A stretch of DNA of 52,939 nucleotides from Bacteroidetes bacterium HGW-Bacteroidetes-1 (lineage in GTDB: Bacteria > Bacteroidota > Bacteroidia > Bacteroidales > F082), in the NCBI GenBank assembly GCA_002842755.1, contig PHDU01000003.1:68414-121352 (forward strand), given 5' to 3'. Below, piece by piece: positions 36,048 to 45,313 of this stretch (its first letter is position 1; every line of letters begins with the position of its first letter). A program made the translations under genes and the position numbers. Below the pieces are notes generated by a model, which made no database searches, was not told the DNA's origin, and saw only the letters and a program-made list of their open reading frames with translations.

Positions 36048-37358
36048 TTATATCAAAGTAATTCTAACTTTCTTATTCTTCAGTTTTGTATTGTCAACCA
36101 ATTGAATAACCTGATTCACTTTGGAAGCAGTTACTGAAACAAAAGCACAATCAAGCTTTATTTCAATAGTACCCAATTCCTCTTTGCTTAGCTGTCCTTG
36201 TTTGAAAAACAGACCTGCAATATCACTTTTGGAGATTTTATCTTTTCTTCCACCTGAAATGAACAAGGTCTGCCAATTTGAGGACTGAGGAAGAGGAGCA
36301 ACATTTAACGCTTCAAACATTGCATCATGAATGAAATAAGGAAGGTTTTCCTTCTCCCACTTTATCACATAAGCCGTTCCATCATTAAACATACGTGCAG
36401 TTCGTCCGTTGCGATGGATAAATTCGTGACTTCTGTTTGGAAGCTGGTAATGGATAATGAATTTAATTTCAGGGATATCTAATCCTCGGGCGGCAAGGTC
36501 TGTTGCTATGATAATCGTATGTGTTCCATTGCGAAATTTAATGAGTGCCCTCTCCCTTTCTTTTTGTTCCATCCCTCCATAAAAACATCCATGACCAATC
36601 CCGTTCTCAATAAGATAGTCGCTCACCTCCTGAATGGTGTCTTTAAAATTGCAAAAGATAATACCAGGCTGATTTCCAATATGTCTGATCAATTTTACAA
36701 GAGTTGGCAATTTATCCTTCGAAGGTGAAAGAATAGTTTTTATTGTGAGTTGTGTGGTAGTATCAGTAAGGTAATTAATCGTTACTGGATTTTTTAAGCC
36801 CACAAAATCTGGCACTTCAACTTCATATGTTGCCGATGTTAACAGCTTATTTTGAACGAAAGGAAGTAACTCCATTATCTCTTTCATCTCTTTTTCAAAG
36901 CCAATTTCAAGCGATTTATCGAATTCATCGAGCACAAGTCTGCTTATCTTTTCGATTTGAAATATTCCATTTCGCAAATGATCAGCAATTCTGCCGGGTG
37001 TTCCAATCAGAATGGCAGGTCTGTGCTTCAGTTCAATTTTGTCTTTGGAACCTGGGCGACCTCCATAAACTGCGTTGGCTTTGAAACCAGTCCCCATTTC
37101 GCGTATTACCTGTTCAATCTGTATTGCCAGTTCCCGCGAAGGAACTACAATAAGCACCTGGATTTCATTGCATTCTCTATCCAGTTCGGAGATAATGGGA
37201 AGCAGATACGCAAGTGTTTTACCAGTGCCTGTTGGTGAAAGCAGCACAACTTCTTTGTTGGAATGCATGACAGATTGCGTTTCTTCCTGCATGGCATTGA
37301 GTTTCTCAATGCTCAACTTGTCCAATATTTTCGCTTGATTTTCGAGGTCGTTTTTCAT
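36048..37358 (-). CDS. DEAD-box ATP-dependent RNA helicase with DbpA-like C-terminal domain
   Basis: A 436-residue helicase. Motif I is 'SPTGTGKT' (K47), Ia 'PSRELAIQ', Ib 'TPGR', motif II 'DEFD' (D144-D147, where DEAD is usual), motif III 'SAT', motif V 'ATDLAARGLDIP' and motif VI 'HRNGRTAR' (usually HRIGRTGR). A Q-motif-like segment ('LNAMQEE') precedes motif I. The last 75 residues ('ISGGRKDKISKSDIAGLF') match the RNA-binding fold of DbpA, which in Escherichia coli recognises a 23S rRNA hairpin during large-subunit assembly. The two motif changes keep the catalytic acids and arginines, so it should be active. The role in ribosome assembly is inferred from the C-terminal domain. The gene stands alone. 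Confidence 0.88.
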   Translation of the reverse strand: MKNDLENQAKILDKLSIEKLNAMQEETQSVMHSNKEVVLLSPTGTGKTLAYLLPIISELDRECNEIQVLIVVPSRELAIQIEQVIREMGTGFKANAVYGGRPGSKDKIELKHRPAILIGTPGRIADHLRNGIFQIEKISRLVLDEFDKSLEIGFEKEMKEIMELLPFVQNKLLTSATYEVEVPDFVGLKNPVTINYLTDTTTQLTIKTILSPSKDKLPTLVKLIRHIGNQPGIIFCNFKDTIQEVSDYLIENGIGHGCFYGGMEQKERERALIKFRNGTHTIIIATDLAARGLDIPEIKFIIHYQLPNRSHEFIHRNGRTARMFNDGTAYVIKWEKENLPYFIHDAMFEALNVAPLPQSSNWQTLFISGGRKDKISKSDIAGLFFKQGQLSKEELGTIEIKLDCAFVSVTASKVNQVIQLVDNTKLKNKKVRITLI

Positions 37359-37417
37359 TCGCTAAAAGTACTGCAAATAATGGTAATCATTCAAAATCTG
37401 TGAGATGAAAAGACCGA

Positions 37418-38053
37418 TCAATTTGAAAACGTGATGAAGTTATTCTTTATTTCCAGACCGGAAAAATCAAAATGTTCGCATATAAAATGAAGTGTTTCCA
37501 GCTGGTAAAAAAATACATGGGTAATATCATTCTTATAATACCATGCTTCAAAATCGATGTTGTGGTTGTAAATACTTGTCATGCAATATAGTTTTCCGCC
37601 TTCCTTCAGCATGGTTTTTAAAAGCTGAATTTCTTTTGCGGGTTGATGAAAATGTTCAATCACCTCACAACAGATAATATATTCATATTGCTTAAGAAGC
37701 AACTCAGGGTTGTCGTGAAAAATCGGATCATATAATGCTATCTGATAATCTTTTTCTCGTAAAAGCGATGATATTACTGGACCCGGGCCGGCGCCAAAAT
37801 CAAGGCCGATGCTATCCATCTTAAATGCTTTAAGTACCGCATTTACGATGGGGGAAACAAAATTTTGATACCTCACATCATTCACATCGTTATTATGTTC
37901 ACGATACCTTACAAGTTCATTAGCAGGGTTAGGCAGATATTGCTTTCCAACAAAAATACCTTTGCATGCAGAACAAATATGATACTTTGCTTTTTTAGAA
38001 TGAAAAAACTCCTGCGAGATTGAATTGCAAAGCGGACATAATTCAGAACTCAT
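37418..38053 (-). CDS. Class I SAM-dependent methyltransferase with N-terminal zinc ribbon
   Basis: A 211-residue protein that opens with a four-Cys zinc ribbon ('CPLCNS', 'CSACKG', residues about 6-35). A Rossmann methyltransferase domain follows with SAM motif 'GLDFGAGPG' (about 83-91), motif II 'ALYDP' and 'CCEVIEHFHQP', and then 'LLKTMLKEGGKLYCMT'. The ending is typical of the Methyltransf_23 group. The substrate cannot be told from sequence. Its ATG overlaps the stop of the upstream DksA-like gene by one base, so the two are translationally coupled. Confidence 0.85.
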   Translation of the reverse strand: MSSELCPLCNSISQEFFHSKKAKYHICSACKGIFVGKQYLPNPANELVRYREHNNDVNDVRYQNFVSPIVNAVLKAFKMDSIGLDFGAGPGPVISSLLREKDYQIALYDPIFHDNPELLLKQYEYIICCEVIEHFHQPAKEIQLLKTMLKEGGKLYCMTSIYNHNIDFEAWYYKNDITHVFFYQLETLHFICEHFDFSGLEIKNNFITFSN

Positions 38054-38376
38054 TATCTTGCACAGTTTACGCAGTACAAACTCTCAGGACGGAACAATAC
38101 TCTTCCAAGCGGAATCTGCATTTTGCATTTAATGCATTTTCCAAAATCTTCAGTGCCATACATTGAAAGTACTCTCTTTAAACCGAGGAGTTTCGATTCG
38201 GCCTGCCGCAATGTTGCTTCAGTGACGCTCTTATTATTGATTGCGTCCATGCGTGAGATTCTGCCAATGGAAACATCGGGGGCAATAGGCATGGTGAGTT
38301 CTTTGTACTCCACGATAACGCGCTCTGTTTTTGATATTTCACTCAGAATTTTTAGTTTTATTTCATCTTTTTCCAT
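38053..38376 (-). CDS. DksA/TraR-family C4 zinc finger protein
   Basis: A 107-residue protein from the ATG at 38376; an in-frame ATG at 38391 would add five residues. The N-terminal two thirds are helical ('SVTEATLRQAESKLLGLKRVL'). The C-terminus holds the four-Cys finger 'CIKCKMQI...YCVNC' and 'EDFGKC', as in DksA/TraR proteins. DksA-like proteins insert a coiled coil into the RNA polymerase secondary channel. This one is shorter and lacks an evident 'DxxDxA' tip, so a true DksA function is uncertain. A TATTTTTG element (38381-38388, minus strand) overlaps the upstream ATG, which favours the downstream start and a very short leader. Confidence 0.8.
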   Translation of the reverse strand: MEKDEIKLKILSEISKTERVIVEYKELTMPIAPDVSIGRISRMDAINNKSVTEATLRQAESKLLGLKRVLSMYGTEDFGKCIKCKMQIPLGRVLFRPESLYCVNCAR

Positions 38377-38561
38377 CGTACAAAAATACATTTTTGCTTT
38401 GAAGATTTATGTTGTATCGTTTGAAGAATTGAGTTCTGTCACTTTTTTAGGCAAGAATCTTTTGAAAAAGCTTTGATAGAGATACCCGTTAAGTCATCTC
38501 ATTTCCGAATTTTGATTACTTAAACTTGTCAGTGCATTAAAAAACTTTTTTCTCACACATC

Positions 38562-38591
38562 TTTGAAATTAAATTATTTTCATTACTTTTG
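38562..38591 (+). promoter_or_regulatory. Promoter of rpsT
   Basis: TTTG (38562-38565), an 18-bp spacer, and TACTTTTG (38584-38591), an almost ideal match to the Bacteroidota vegetative promoter (TTTG, about 19 bp, TAnnTTTG). The predicted leader to the rpsT ATG at 38631 is about 34 nt. Confidence 0.75.
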
Positions 38592-38630
38592 CAGCCCGAA
38601 ACTGATTCAGAACATTAAGAAAGAAAAAAA

Positions 38631-38885
38631 ATGGCAAATCACAAATCGTCCATCAAGAGAATTCGTCAAAACAACACCAAAAGATTGCACAACCGCTATT
38701 ATGCAAAATCTATGCGCAATGCCCTGAAGAAATTCAGAAGCCTCACCGACAAAACTGAAGCTGATGCTATTCTTCCTAAGCTACATTCGATGATCGATAG
38801 GTTGGCCAAACGTAATATTATTCATAAGAACAAAGCAGGCAATCTAAAATCAAAGACTGTAAAGTTTGCTGCTAAATTAGCGTAG
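38631..38885 (+). CDS. rpsT: 30S ribosomal protein S20
   Basis: An 84-residue, strongly basic, all-helical protein beginning '[15 protein letters not shown]' and ending in the '[12 protein letters not shown]' pattern, the standard S20 signature and length. S20 binds 16S rRNA early in small-subunit assembly. It is a single-gene transcript with its own promoter (38562-38591) and a strong terminator (38905-38938). Confidence 0.98.
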   Translation: MANHKSSIKRIRQNNTKRLHNRYYAKSMRNALKKFRSLTDKTEADAILPKLHSMIDRLAKRNIIHKNKAGNLKSKTVKFAAKLA

Positions 38886-38904
38886 TAAAAAATATTTTTT
38901 TTCT

Positions 38905-38938
38905 AAAAGCCCCTCCTTTTATCAAGGAGGGGCTTTTT
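38905..38938 (+). terminator. Intrinsic terminator of rpsT
   Basis: A perfect 14-bp stem (AAAAGCCCCTCCTT at 38905-38918, complement at 38924-38937) with a 5-nt loop, ending in five T residues. It starts 20 bp after the rpsT stop. Confidence 0.93.
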
Positions 38939-39143
38939 CTGTTTGTAGGAAACATGTGTTTTTTTCATTGTTTTTTCATGATTTACACCTGTAAAGAATA
39001 CTTCTGGAGGTATTCTGAAAAAAAGAGTTACAAAGTTGAATTACCAGAAGGGATGGTGTAGTATAAAAACCCCGGGGAATTAATAAATTTGAAAGAAATT
39101 ATTCATTAATATTGTCCTTTAATCTTTCTAAATTTGTTAAGCC

Positions 39144-40316
39144 ATGCTCAATCTTATTCTCTTTGGACCTCCAGGTGCAGGAAAAGGGACACAATCTGAA
39201 ATGCTTATGTCGCGCTACAACCTCAACTACATTTCAACAGGTGAGGCATTGCGCAACGAAATCAAAGAAGGAAGTCCTCTAGGGTTAAAAGCTAAAACCA
39301 TTATTGAATCCGGAGGACTTGTTGATGATGAAATCATCGTTCAGATTATCGGTAATGCCCTTTCCGGTGGAATGCGTAGTGAAGGTTTTCTTTTCGATGG
39401 TTTTCCACGTACTTATGTTCAGGCTTACATATTAGATGGATTGTTTACCCGGCTTCAAACTTCTCTTACACGTATATTTATTCTGGAAGTGGATGAAAAA
39501 GAATGCACAAAACGCCTGCTTCAAAGAGCTACTGAACAGAATCGCAGTGATGACAATGCACTTGTTATAAAAAGACGACTACAAGAATACCATCAGAAAA
39601 CACTTCCATTGCTTGAGTTTTATGAAAGCACAGGCATATTAACCCCCATCAATGGTTTGGGAACATCTGAAGAAGTGTTCGATCGCATCAACAATCACAT
39701 CTCTGAAGAGTTAAACAGGCGACCTGCCAATGTTATCTTGTTTGGCTATCCTGGCGCAGGCAGAGCAACCCAAGCTGCACGATTAGCCTCCGATTTCAAT
39801 TTACGTTGTATTTCAACGGGTGAATTGCTGCAGGAAGAAGTCCAAAACAATGGTGCTTTGGCCCATAAGATTATTCCTTTTCTTAACAATGGATTGCTCG
39901 TTCCAGATGAGATGGTTATACGCCTGATTGAAAAAAAACTCAAAGACACCGACGGCACCGGAAGAGGCTATGTATTTAAAGGCTACCCTCGTACGCTTGT
40001 TCAGGCTTATATTCTTGACGGGCTATTAAAAAAACAAGGCACATCCATCTCCTGTGTTATCAATTTGAAAGTGCCAGTTTTAGAATTGATTCGCCGCCTT
40101 GATGCAAGAAGTCATACCCCCTCTAAAATGCCTTATGATGGAAGTGCTGCAACAATAGTGGCCCGTCTCGAAGAACATGAACAGCGCACTGAGCCGGTAC
40201 TCGACTATTATCATCAACAAAATCAAGTCATTGAAATTGATGGCACTGGAGCGGATGAAGTAGTATATAATCGTTTGCAGGAACCGGTTTTGCGGGCCAT
40301 TAAAAACATGAAGTAA
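39144..40316 (+). CDS. adk: Tandem adenylate kinase fusion with degenerate second domain
   Basis: A 390-residue protein made of two adenylate-kinase-like halves; the family is normally about 190-215 residues. Half 1 (1-190) is canonical: P-loop GPPGAGKGTQ with K14, 'STGEALR', 'FLFDGFPRT' (D85, R89) and a short LID. Half 2 (about 195-390) repeats the order 'GYPGAGRATQ', 'STGELLQEE', 'VFKGYPRT', 'VQAYILDGLL'. The P-loop Lys is R207 and the Asp of DGFPRT is K279. Half 1 should balance AMP, ADP and ATP; half 2 is probably inactive or regulatory. Both halves share 'YVQAYILDGLF/L', which supports internal duplication. The frame is open throughout, so it is a true fusion. It is likely the cell's adk, but that needs a check for a second copy. 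Confidence 0.9.
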   Translation: MLNLILFGPPGAGKGTQSEMLMSRYNLNYISTGEALRNEIKEGSPLGLKAKTIIESGGLVDDEIIVQIIGNALSGGMRSEGFLFDGFPRTYVQAYILDGLFTRLQTSLTRIFILEVDEKECTKRLLQRATEQNRSDDNALVIKRRLQEYHQKTLPLLEFYESTGILTPINGLGTSEEVFDRINNHISEELNRRPANVILFGYPGAGRATQAARLASDFNLRCISTGELLQEEVQNNGALAHKIIPFLNNGLLVPDEMVIRLIEKKLKDTDGTGRGYVFKGYPRTLVQAYILDGLLKKQGTSISCVINLKVPVLELIRRLDARSHTPSKMPYDGSAATIVARLEEHEQRTEPVLDYYHQQNQVIEIDGTGADEVVYNRLQEPVLRAIKNMK

Positions 40317-40374
40317 ACATCCTCAGTTTTGTTACGCTTTTGAATAGTATCATTTCAAAGATACAATCAATGCG

Positions 40375-42543
40375 TTAATAAAACCAGTTGATTCTGATTC
40401 CAGCTGTCAAATAAACTGGCAAACCCGGGTAATAATAGCGCGGTGATTGAGTGCCAAAAGCAGGAGCATTTACCAATATCATTGCTGCATACTTTTCGTT
40501 GAATACATTGTTTACATTTATGTAGGCATTAAGAAGAACTTTATTGAATGACTTTTTAATTCCAACCATAATGTCAAGTAATTGGTATGGTTCTGTGAAC
40601 TTCGTATTGAGGTCATTCATTGGCATCTTACCTACTGCACGGAAAGTCAGATTCGAATACAAAGAGTGCCTGTTTTGCACATGCAAAACCAATGAAAAAG
40701 ACTGATTAGGAATGCCAGGCAACAGATTACCTTTTAAATCCTTATTTTGATCCATAAAATCCTTAAAACGAAAATCGTTTACAGTCCATGAAAGCTTTAA
40801 ATCCAGAGCACTGAGAAACGCAGGGTTGGCATGAAGAAACAAGTTTTCCTTAATGAAAAAAAACTGCGCTTCCACTTCAGCACCGCGATGCAGGGATCGT
40901 CCGGCATTGCGTCCAACCCAAGCGTCTTCTCCAACTCTTTCAGCAACAAGCAAGTCGGTTACATCCATTAAGAAAAATGAAAAGTCGTACCATCCTATGT
41001 CTTTAAAAAAACGTCCTCTGAGGCCTGCCTCATAAGTGAAGCTCTTTTCTGGCTTAATGTCAATTTTAATAGTTCCATCTGAATGTAGTGTTTCGGAAAG
41101 TGACGGCGGACTAAAGCCATGGCCTATCGATGCAAAAAGATGATTATTGTTCCACAACCGGTAATTTGCACTCAATCGCGGCGAAAGAACCAATCCGTTG
41201 CTGTATCGACCATTTGTTTTTTGCGTCAATATATAGCTGAAATTTGTGTATTTGTTGTCTGATGTATACGCATTCAGTCCCAAAGAAAGGTTAGCACGTT
41301 TCAAATCCACATCTCCCTGGACAAAAAAGTTTACTGAACGAATACGTTCTTCATTTTCACTGATAGGATTCCCCTTTGCTCCAAGTCCATCCTTGTTTTG
41401 GAAGTTGCGAAAAATTACACCTTCTAAAAACATTTCTGTACCCGATGTTAAAACAAAAACCAACTTCTCAGCAGCAAATTTTCGGGAAGTCTTTAAACGA
41501 TAGCCGAAAAGTCTTCGACTTTCATCGAATAAATCAAACGGACGGACCTCACTCTCGTTGCTGAAAACACTAAAAAAACTTGCATCAAGTAATACTCTGC
41601 TCCTAAAAATATGATGAACCGACATGCCGGCAATACCTCTTCGCCCATCTTCAAAACCATTGGTTTTTAACCAGTTGGTGGCGGCTGATGTTGGTTTGTT
41701 ATAATACGAATTACTATCAATAGAACTTGGTATATATGCCTTCATACGATTCAACATCAAAACCATGCGCAGATTCGTTCTATCAGAAAGCACCACACCC
41801 CCTACCGTACTTAAACTTTGTCTTCGGTGAGAGTTGTTCTCACGATAGCCATCGTAAGAACCATTATTATATACCATACGGGTAAAAAACTTCTTTCTTT
41901 TGGTCTCAAAAGCTGTGGTATTGTTGATCCATCCAAATGCACCTACTTGCAAATGATGTGATAAAACAGGAACAAAGTTTTCAGATTCTTTGGATCGTAG
42001 CAAAATTGTGCCACCAAGTCCGGTGCCATATGCACTACTCGCAGGACTTTTAATTATCTCAATCTGATCCGTAATGGCCGGATCAATATACTCGACAGAT
42101 GATATACCCGAGCCGTTGGTAAGTGGAATATTTTCAAAATACGCCCTTATTTTTCCAGTTGCGTAAGGCATGCGTGCTCCAATGCCCCGAATACTAATCC
42201 GACTTGTGTTGAAAGTGCCGTTATGAGCAAAAACGCCACTTGAAAGATTCAATGTCTGAACCAGATTAAGGTAAGGCTGTTGTTCAAGCTGAGCTGAGGT
42301 AAGCAATGAAACTGAACCTGGGACCTGGCGCAATCGCTGCTCACGATTAAAGGCTGAAACCACTAACTCATGCAACTGTATCGCATGAATCATATTGGTA
42401 TCTGCATAAGTAGTACTGTCTTCATTAAAAGAGCTGACTTTCCTGAAAAGTGATGATGCACTTGAATTTTCGAAAGAAAATACAACCAATGTGGTTACAA
42501 GGTAAAAAAATACGATTCGAGGAAAACCTAAATAATGTTGCAT
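40375..42543 (-). CDS. TonB-dependent outer-membrane receptor, siderophore/cobalamin type
   Basis: A 722-residue receptor with signal peptide and no CarboxypepD or SusC features. The plug follows a TonB-box-like region ('HELVVSAFNRE'), with 'RQVPGSVSLLTSAQLEQQP', 'RISIRGIGARMPYATG', 'QIEIIKSPASSAYGTGLGGTILL'. The barrel ends with an aromatic ('INWFY'). The pattern resembles FecA- or BtuB-like transporters for iron chelates, vitamins or similar small ligands; the ligand is unknown. It stands alone, without a susD or siderophore genes nearby. The 202 bp upstream contain no obvious Fur box. Confidence 0.93.
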   Translation of the reverse strand: MQHYLGFPRIVFFYLVTTLVVFSFENSSASSLFRKVSSFNEDSTTYADTNMIHAIQLHELVVSAFNREQRLRQVPGSVSLLTSAQLEQQPYLNLVQTLNLSSGVFAHNGTFNTSRISIRGIGARMPYATGKIRAYFENIPLTNGSGISSVEYIDPAITDQIEIIKSPASSAYGTGLGGTILLRSKESENFVPVLSHHLQVGAFGWINNTTAFETKRKKFFTRMVYNNGSYDGYRENNSHRRQSLSTVGGVVLSDRTNLRMVLMLNRMKAYIPSSIDSNSYYNKPTSAATNWLKTNGFEDGRRGIAGMSVHHIFRSRVLLDASFFSVFSNESEVRPFDLFDESRRLFGYRLKTSRKFAAEKLVFVLTSGTEMFLEGVIFRNFQNKDGLGAKGNPISENEERIRSVNFFVQGDVDLKRANLSLGLNAYTSDNKYTNFSYILTQKTNGRYSNGLVLSPRLSANYRLWNNNHLFASIGHGFSPPSLSETLHSDGTIKIDIKPEKSFTYEAGLRGRFFKDIGWYDFSFFLMDVTDLLVAERVGEDAWVGRNAGRSLHRGAEVEAQFFFIKENLFLHANPAFLSALDLKLSWTVNDFRFKDFMDQNKDLKGNLLPGIPNQSFSLVLHVQNRHSLYSNLTFRAVGKMPMNDLNTKFTEPYQLLDIMVGIKKSFNKVLLNAYINVNNVFNEKYAAMILVNAPAFGTQSPRYYYPGLPVYLTAGIRINWFY

Positions 42544-42745
42544 GATTCAAACTAAAAAATCCAAAAGTAATTTTCCTCAAACGACTTTCTTTCAAAAATA
42601 CCAGGAAAATTTGTTGTCAAATTTACAATTAGAACTAAACATACTCTTTAATAAGATTAATATTTACCTCTAATCAAAGACATGGTTTCGCAAAAGATTT
42701 AGTCAAAGTCTCTATAAAATATTTAATCGATCATGTAAAATCAAA

Positions 42746-45199
42746 TTAAAATTCCATCATGCCCTCTTCAGAATCCTGACCTCTGCGTTCTGAAGAACGC
42801 TTTTTCTGTTGATTAATCCTATAATTGAAATTCAATGTAACTACTGTTGAACTCCAACGGAAATCCATTTTGGAATAAAAGTTTTCTCCAAAAGTTTCAA
42901 AAGCATGAGCGCGTGTATTAAATACATCCCTGACATTTAAAGTAAGCGTGCCATTATTTTTCAGCACATCAAGGCTTGCACCCAAATCCAAACTCCATTG
43001 CGGGAGACGCTTCCCCTGAGGGGTATCCATTTTTCCCATATAATTACCTGCAAGTTGAAGGTCAAATCTTTTCTTTATGCTGAAGCGATTGGTCATGCGA
43101 CCAGTCCAGGTATAATTATCGGTTGTGTAAAATATATCATAAGCTTCTCCTTCGGTTATGGATCGGAAAAAGTTAAGACTTGTATTTAGGTTCCACCATT
43201 TATAGGGTGAGGCCATACCAATTAACTCAAGACCATAAGCATCATTTTTTGCAAAATTTTCGGGTCGCGTATAAGATATTCCTGTGCTATCATCAACGCG
43301 CTCAATCCTTTGAAAAACATCTCTGCTGTGACGATAGTATGTGTTTGCATTAAAACTGGCTTTTTGCCAGTAACGAAGATATCCAAATTCAAATGAATTC
43401 GTGTAAACAGGTCTTAAATCAGGATTGCCTGTCCAGAAATTCCTATTATCCGTAAATGTACGGAATGGATTCAAATGTCGGAATCCGGGTCGGCGGATAC
43501 GACGGCTGTAACTTACCTGGAGATTATCAGCCTCAGTTAATTTATAGGTGAAGTGTGCACTTGGGAAAAGATTAATATAATTATTCTTGTTGTTTTCATT
43601 TGTTTCTTTCAGTATTGTTTGGATGTCTGAAATTTCGGAACGAAGACCAAGTTGATAGGAGTATCGACCCACATCATTCCCAAATAAAGCATAAGCCGCA
43701 ATAATTTGCTCTTCGTAAGTAAAGTGATTCGTAAAATCATCCAGGACAAAAAACAAACCTGATTCATCAGCTTCTTTCACCTCATAATCATTGGCAATTT
43801 CACGTATTTGAAATTTTACACCCGTTTCAAGCTTTGCTTTGCCTCCAAATGGATGAAAGTAATCGGCTTGCATTTGTAGGTTTGATTCCTTCTCATTGTT
43901 TGTTGTATTCTGAAGCAATGGCAACAAAGTCAACTCAGAGCCAGGTCTAAATAAAATATTTTCAGTTATATCAGAATTTCCATTCTCGGTATTTTTGAAA
44001 TACTGAATATTGGCAGTTAGAAGCTGGTCTTTACGTTTAAACTGTTTTTTATAATCAAAAGCATATTGAAGATTAGGATCTTGCTCTGTCTCATCATTTA
44101 CACGCTGACTTTGGTTTATAAGCACTCCTGCTGGCCTGAAATCATTGTAAGTAACAGTTGATTGATTGTTTTCGTCCGACATCCTGTACATTATACTAAA
44201 TATAAGCGAATTGCTTGGATCAATCAAGTATTCTGCACCTACACGTATGGTATTGCTTAAATCTTTTCTTTTTCTTTCTGTATCTTGCTCTGTTACAGAT
44301 GGAATTTCGGTAAAAAATTCTCTGTAACTTGTTCCTCCACCTATGTTTTCGCGGTAGTTGAAATTATAGTTTGCGAAAAGATTGACCTTGTTAAACCGGT
44401 AGTTTGTATTTATTCCAACGCCTGCCTGAAGCGGAAAACCAGTACTCAAATCGACCGATCCATTAAAACCAACGCGCCTGTCTTTCTTCAAAACAATATT
44501 GATTATTCCGGATGTTCCTTCAGCATCGTAACGAACAGAAGGATTTGTAACAATTTCAATTCGTTCAATCATATCTGAAGGAATACTACGCAGAGCGTTT
44601 CGGTTGCTGATACCTGCCAAGCCAGAAACTTTACCATCGATCAAAACCCTTACGCCTTCATCACCACGGAGACTTACATTTCCATCTATATCCACAGTGA
44701 CTGAAGGAATGTTCTCGAGCACTTCAATGGCGTTTCCAGCCTTTGATGAAATATCCTTACCAATATTAAATACCCGCTTATCAAGACTCATTTCAACTGT
44801 TGAGCGCTCTGCGATTACTTCAAATTCATCCAACAATGCGCTGTCTGGTGCAACGAATAAATCTCCCAGATCACGGGGTGTTTTTCCTCTGATAACTACA
44901 ACATCATTTAAGGTTATGGTTCCATATGCCAGAAATTGAACCAAAATATAATAGGTCCCGGGTTTTAGTTTGACATCAAATTGACCTTCGTTGCCAGTTA
45001 TTGAACCAGATACAAAACTTGAGTCAGCCTGATTGTAAACCATCACCGTTGCATACTCAAGAGCTTTCTTGCTGCTCTTATCAATTACTTTTCCCTTGAT
45101 GCCACTTTCGGTATCCACAGGGGTTTTATCTTCCGATGCCAGGATAGACGGCCCAGAAAGTATTAAAACTAATAAGAATAAAATTTCAATGGAGCGCAT
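42746..45199 (-). CDS. TonB-dependent receptor of the outer-membrane beta-barrel (OMP_b-brl_3) type
   Basis: An 817-residue outer-membrane protein. After a signal peptide there is a CarboxypepD-like domain (about 27-110, 'GIKGKVIDKSSKKALEYATVMVY'). A plug follows with 'MSLDKRVFNIGKDISSKAGNA', 'VLENIPSVTVDIDGNVSLRGDEGVRVLIDGK', and a barrel with 'RRIRRPGFRHLNPF'. These features match the family of Bacteroidota receptors with a C-terminal OMP_b-brl_3 barrel, distinct from SusC because it is shorter and has no SusD. The C-terminus is highly charged ('RSSERRGQDSEEGMMEF'). Substrates of this group are mostly unknown. It is separate from the receptor next door by 202 bp. Confidence 0.93.
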   Translation of the reverse strand: MRSIEILFLLVLILSGPSILASEDKTPVDTESGIKGKVIDKSSKKALEYATVMVYNQADSSFVSGSITGNEGQFDVKLKPGTYYILVQFLAYGTITLNDVVVIRGKTPRDLGDLFVAPDSALLDEFEVIAERSTVEMSLDKRVFNIGKDISSKAGNAIEVLENIPSVTVDIDGNVSLRGDEGVRVLIDGKVSGLAGISNRNALRSIPSDMIERIEIVTNPSVRYDAEGTSGIINIVLKKDRRVGFNGSVDLSTGFPLQAGVGINTNYRFNKVNLFANYNFNYRENIGGGTSYREFFTEIPSVTEQDTERKRKDLSNTIRVGAEYLIDPSNSLIFSIMYRMSDENNQSTVTYNDFRPAGVLINQSQRVNDETEQDPNLQYAFDYKKQFKRKDQLLTANIQYFKNTENGNSDITENILFRPGSELTLLPLLQNTTNNEKESNLQMQADYFHPFGGKAKLETGVKFQIREIANDYEVKEADESGLFFVLDDFTNHFTYEEQIIAAYALFGNDVGRYSYQLGLRSEISDIQTILKETNENNKNNYINLFPSAHFTYKLTEADNLQVSYSRRIRRPGFRHLNPFRTFTDNRNFWTGNPDLRPVYTNSFEFGYLRYWQKASFNANTYYRHSRDVFQRIERVDDSTGISYTRPENFAKNDAYGLELIGMASPYKWWNLNTSLNFFRSITEGEAYDIFYTTDNYTWTGRMTNRFSIKKRFDLQLAGNYMGKMDTPQGKRLPQWSLDLGASLDVLKNNGTLTLNVRDVFNTRAHAFETFGENFYSKMDFRWSSTVVTLNFNYRINQQKKRSSERRGQDSEEGMMEF

Positions 45200-45313
45200 T
45201 TATATGATAGGTATTTAACTAAATAAGACAAACAATATGCATTATTGTTCATTCCATATCTGACAATTATAAACAGGGATTTATTCCAAACTAATGCATT
45301 CAAAACAAATGAT

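Noticed and set aside
39129-39136. TAAATTTG as a promoter of the adenylate kinase gene
   Set aside because: The nearest TTG is only 14 bp upstream and the start codon follows after 7 bp, so spacing fits neither the -33 box nor a normal leader.
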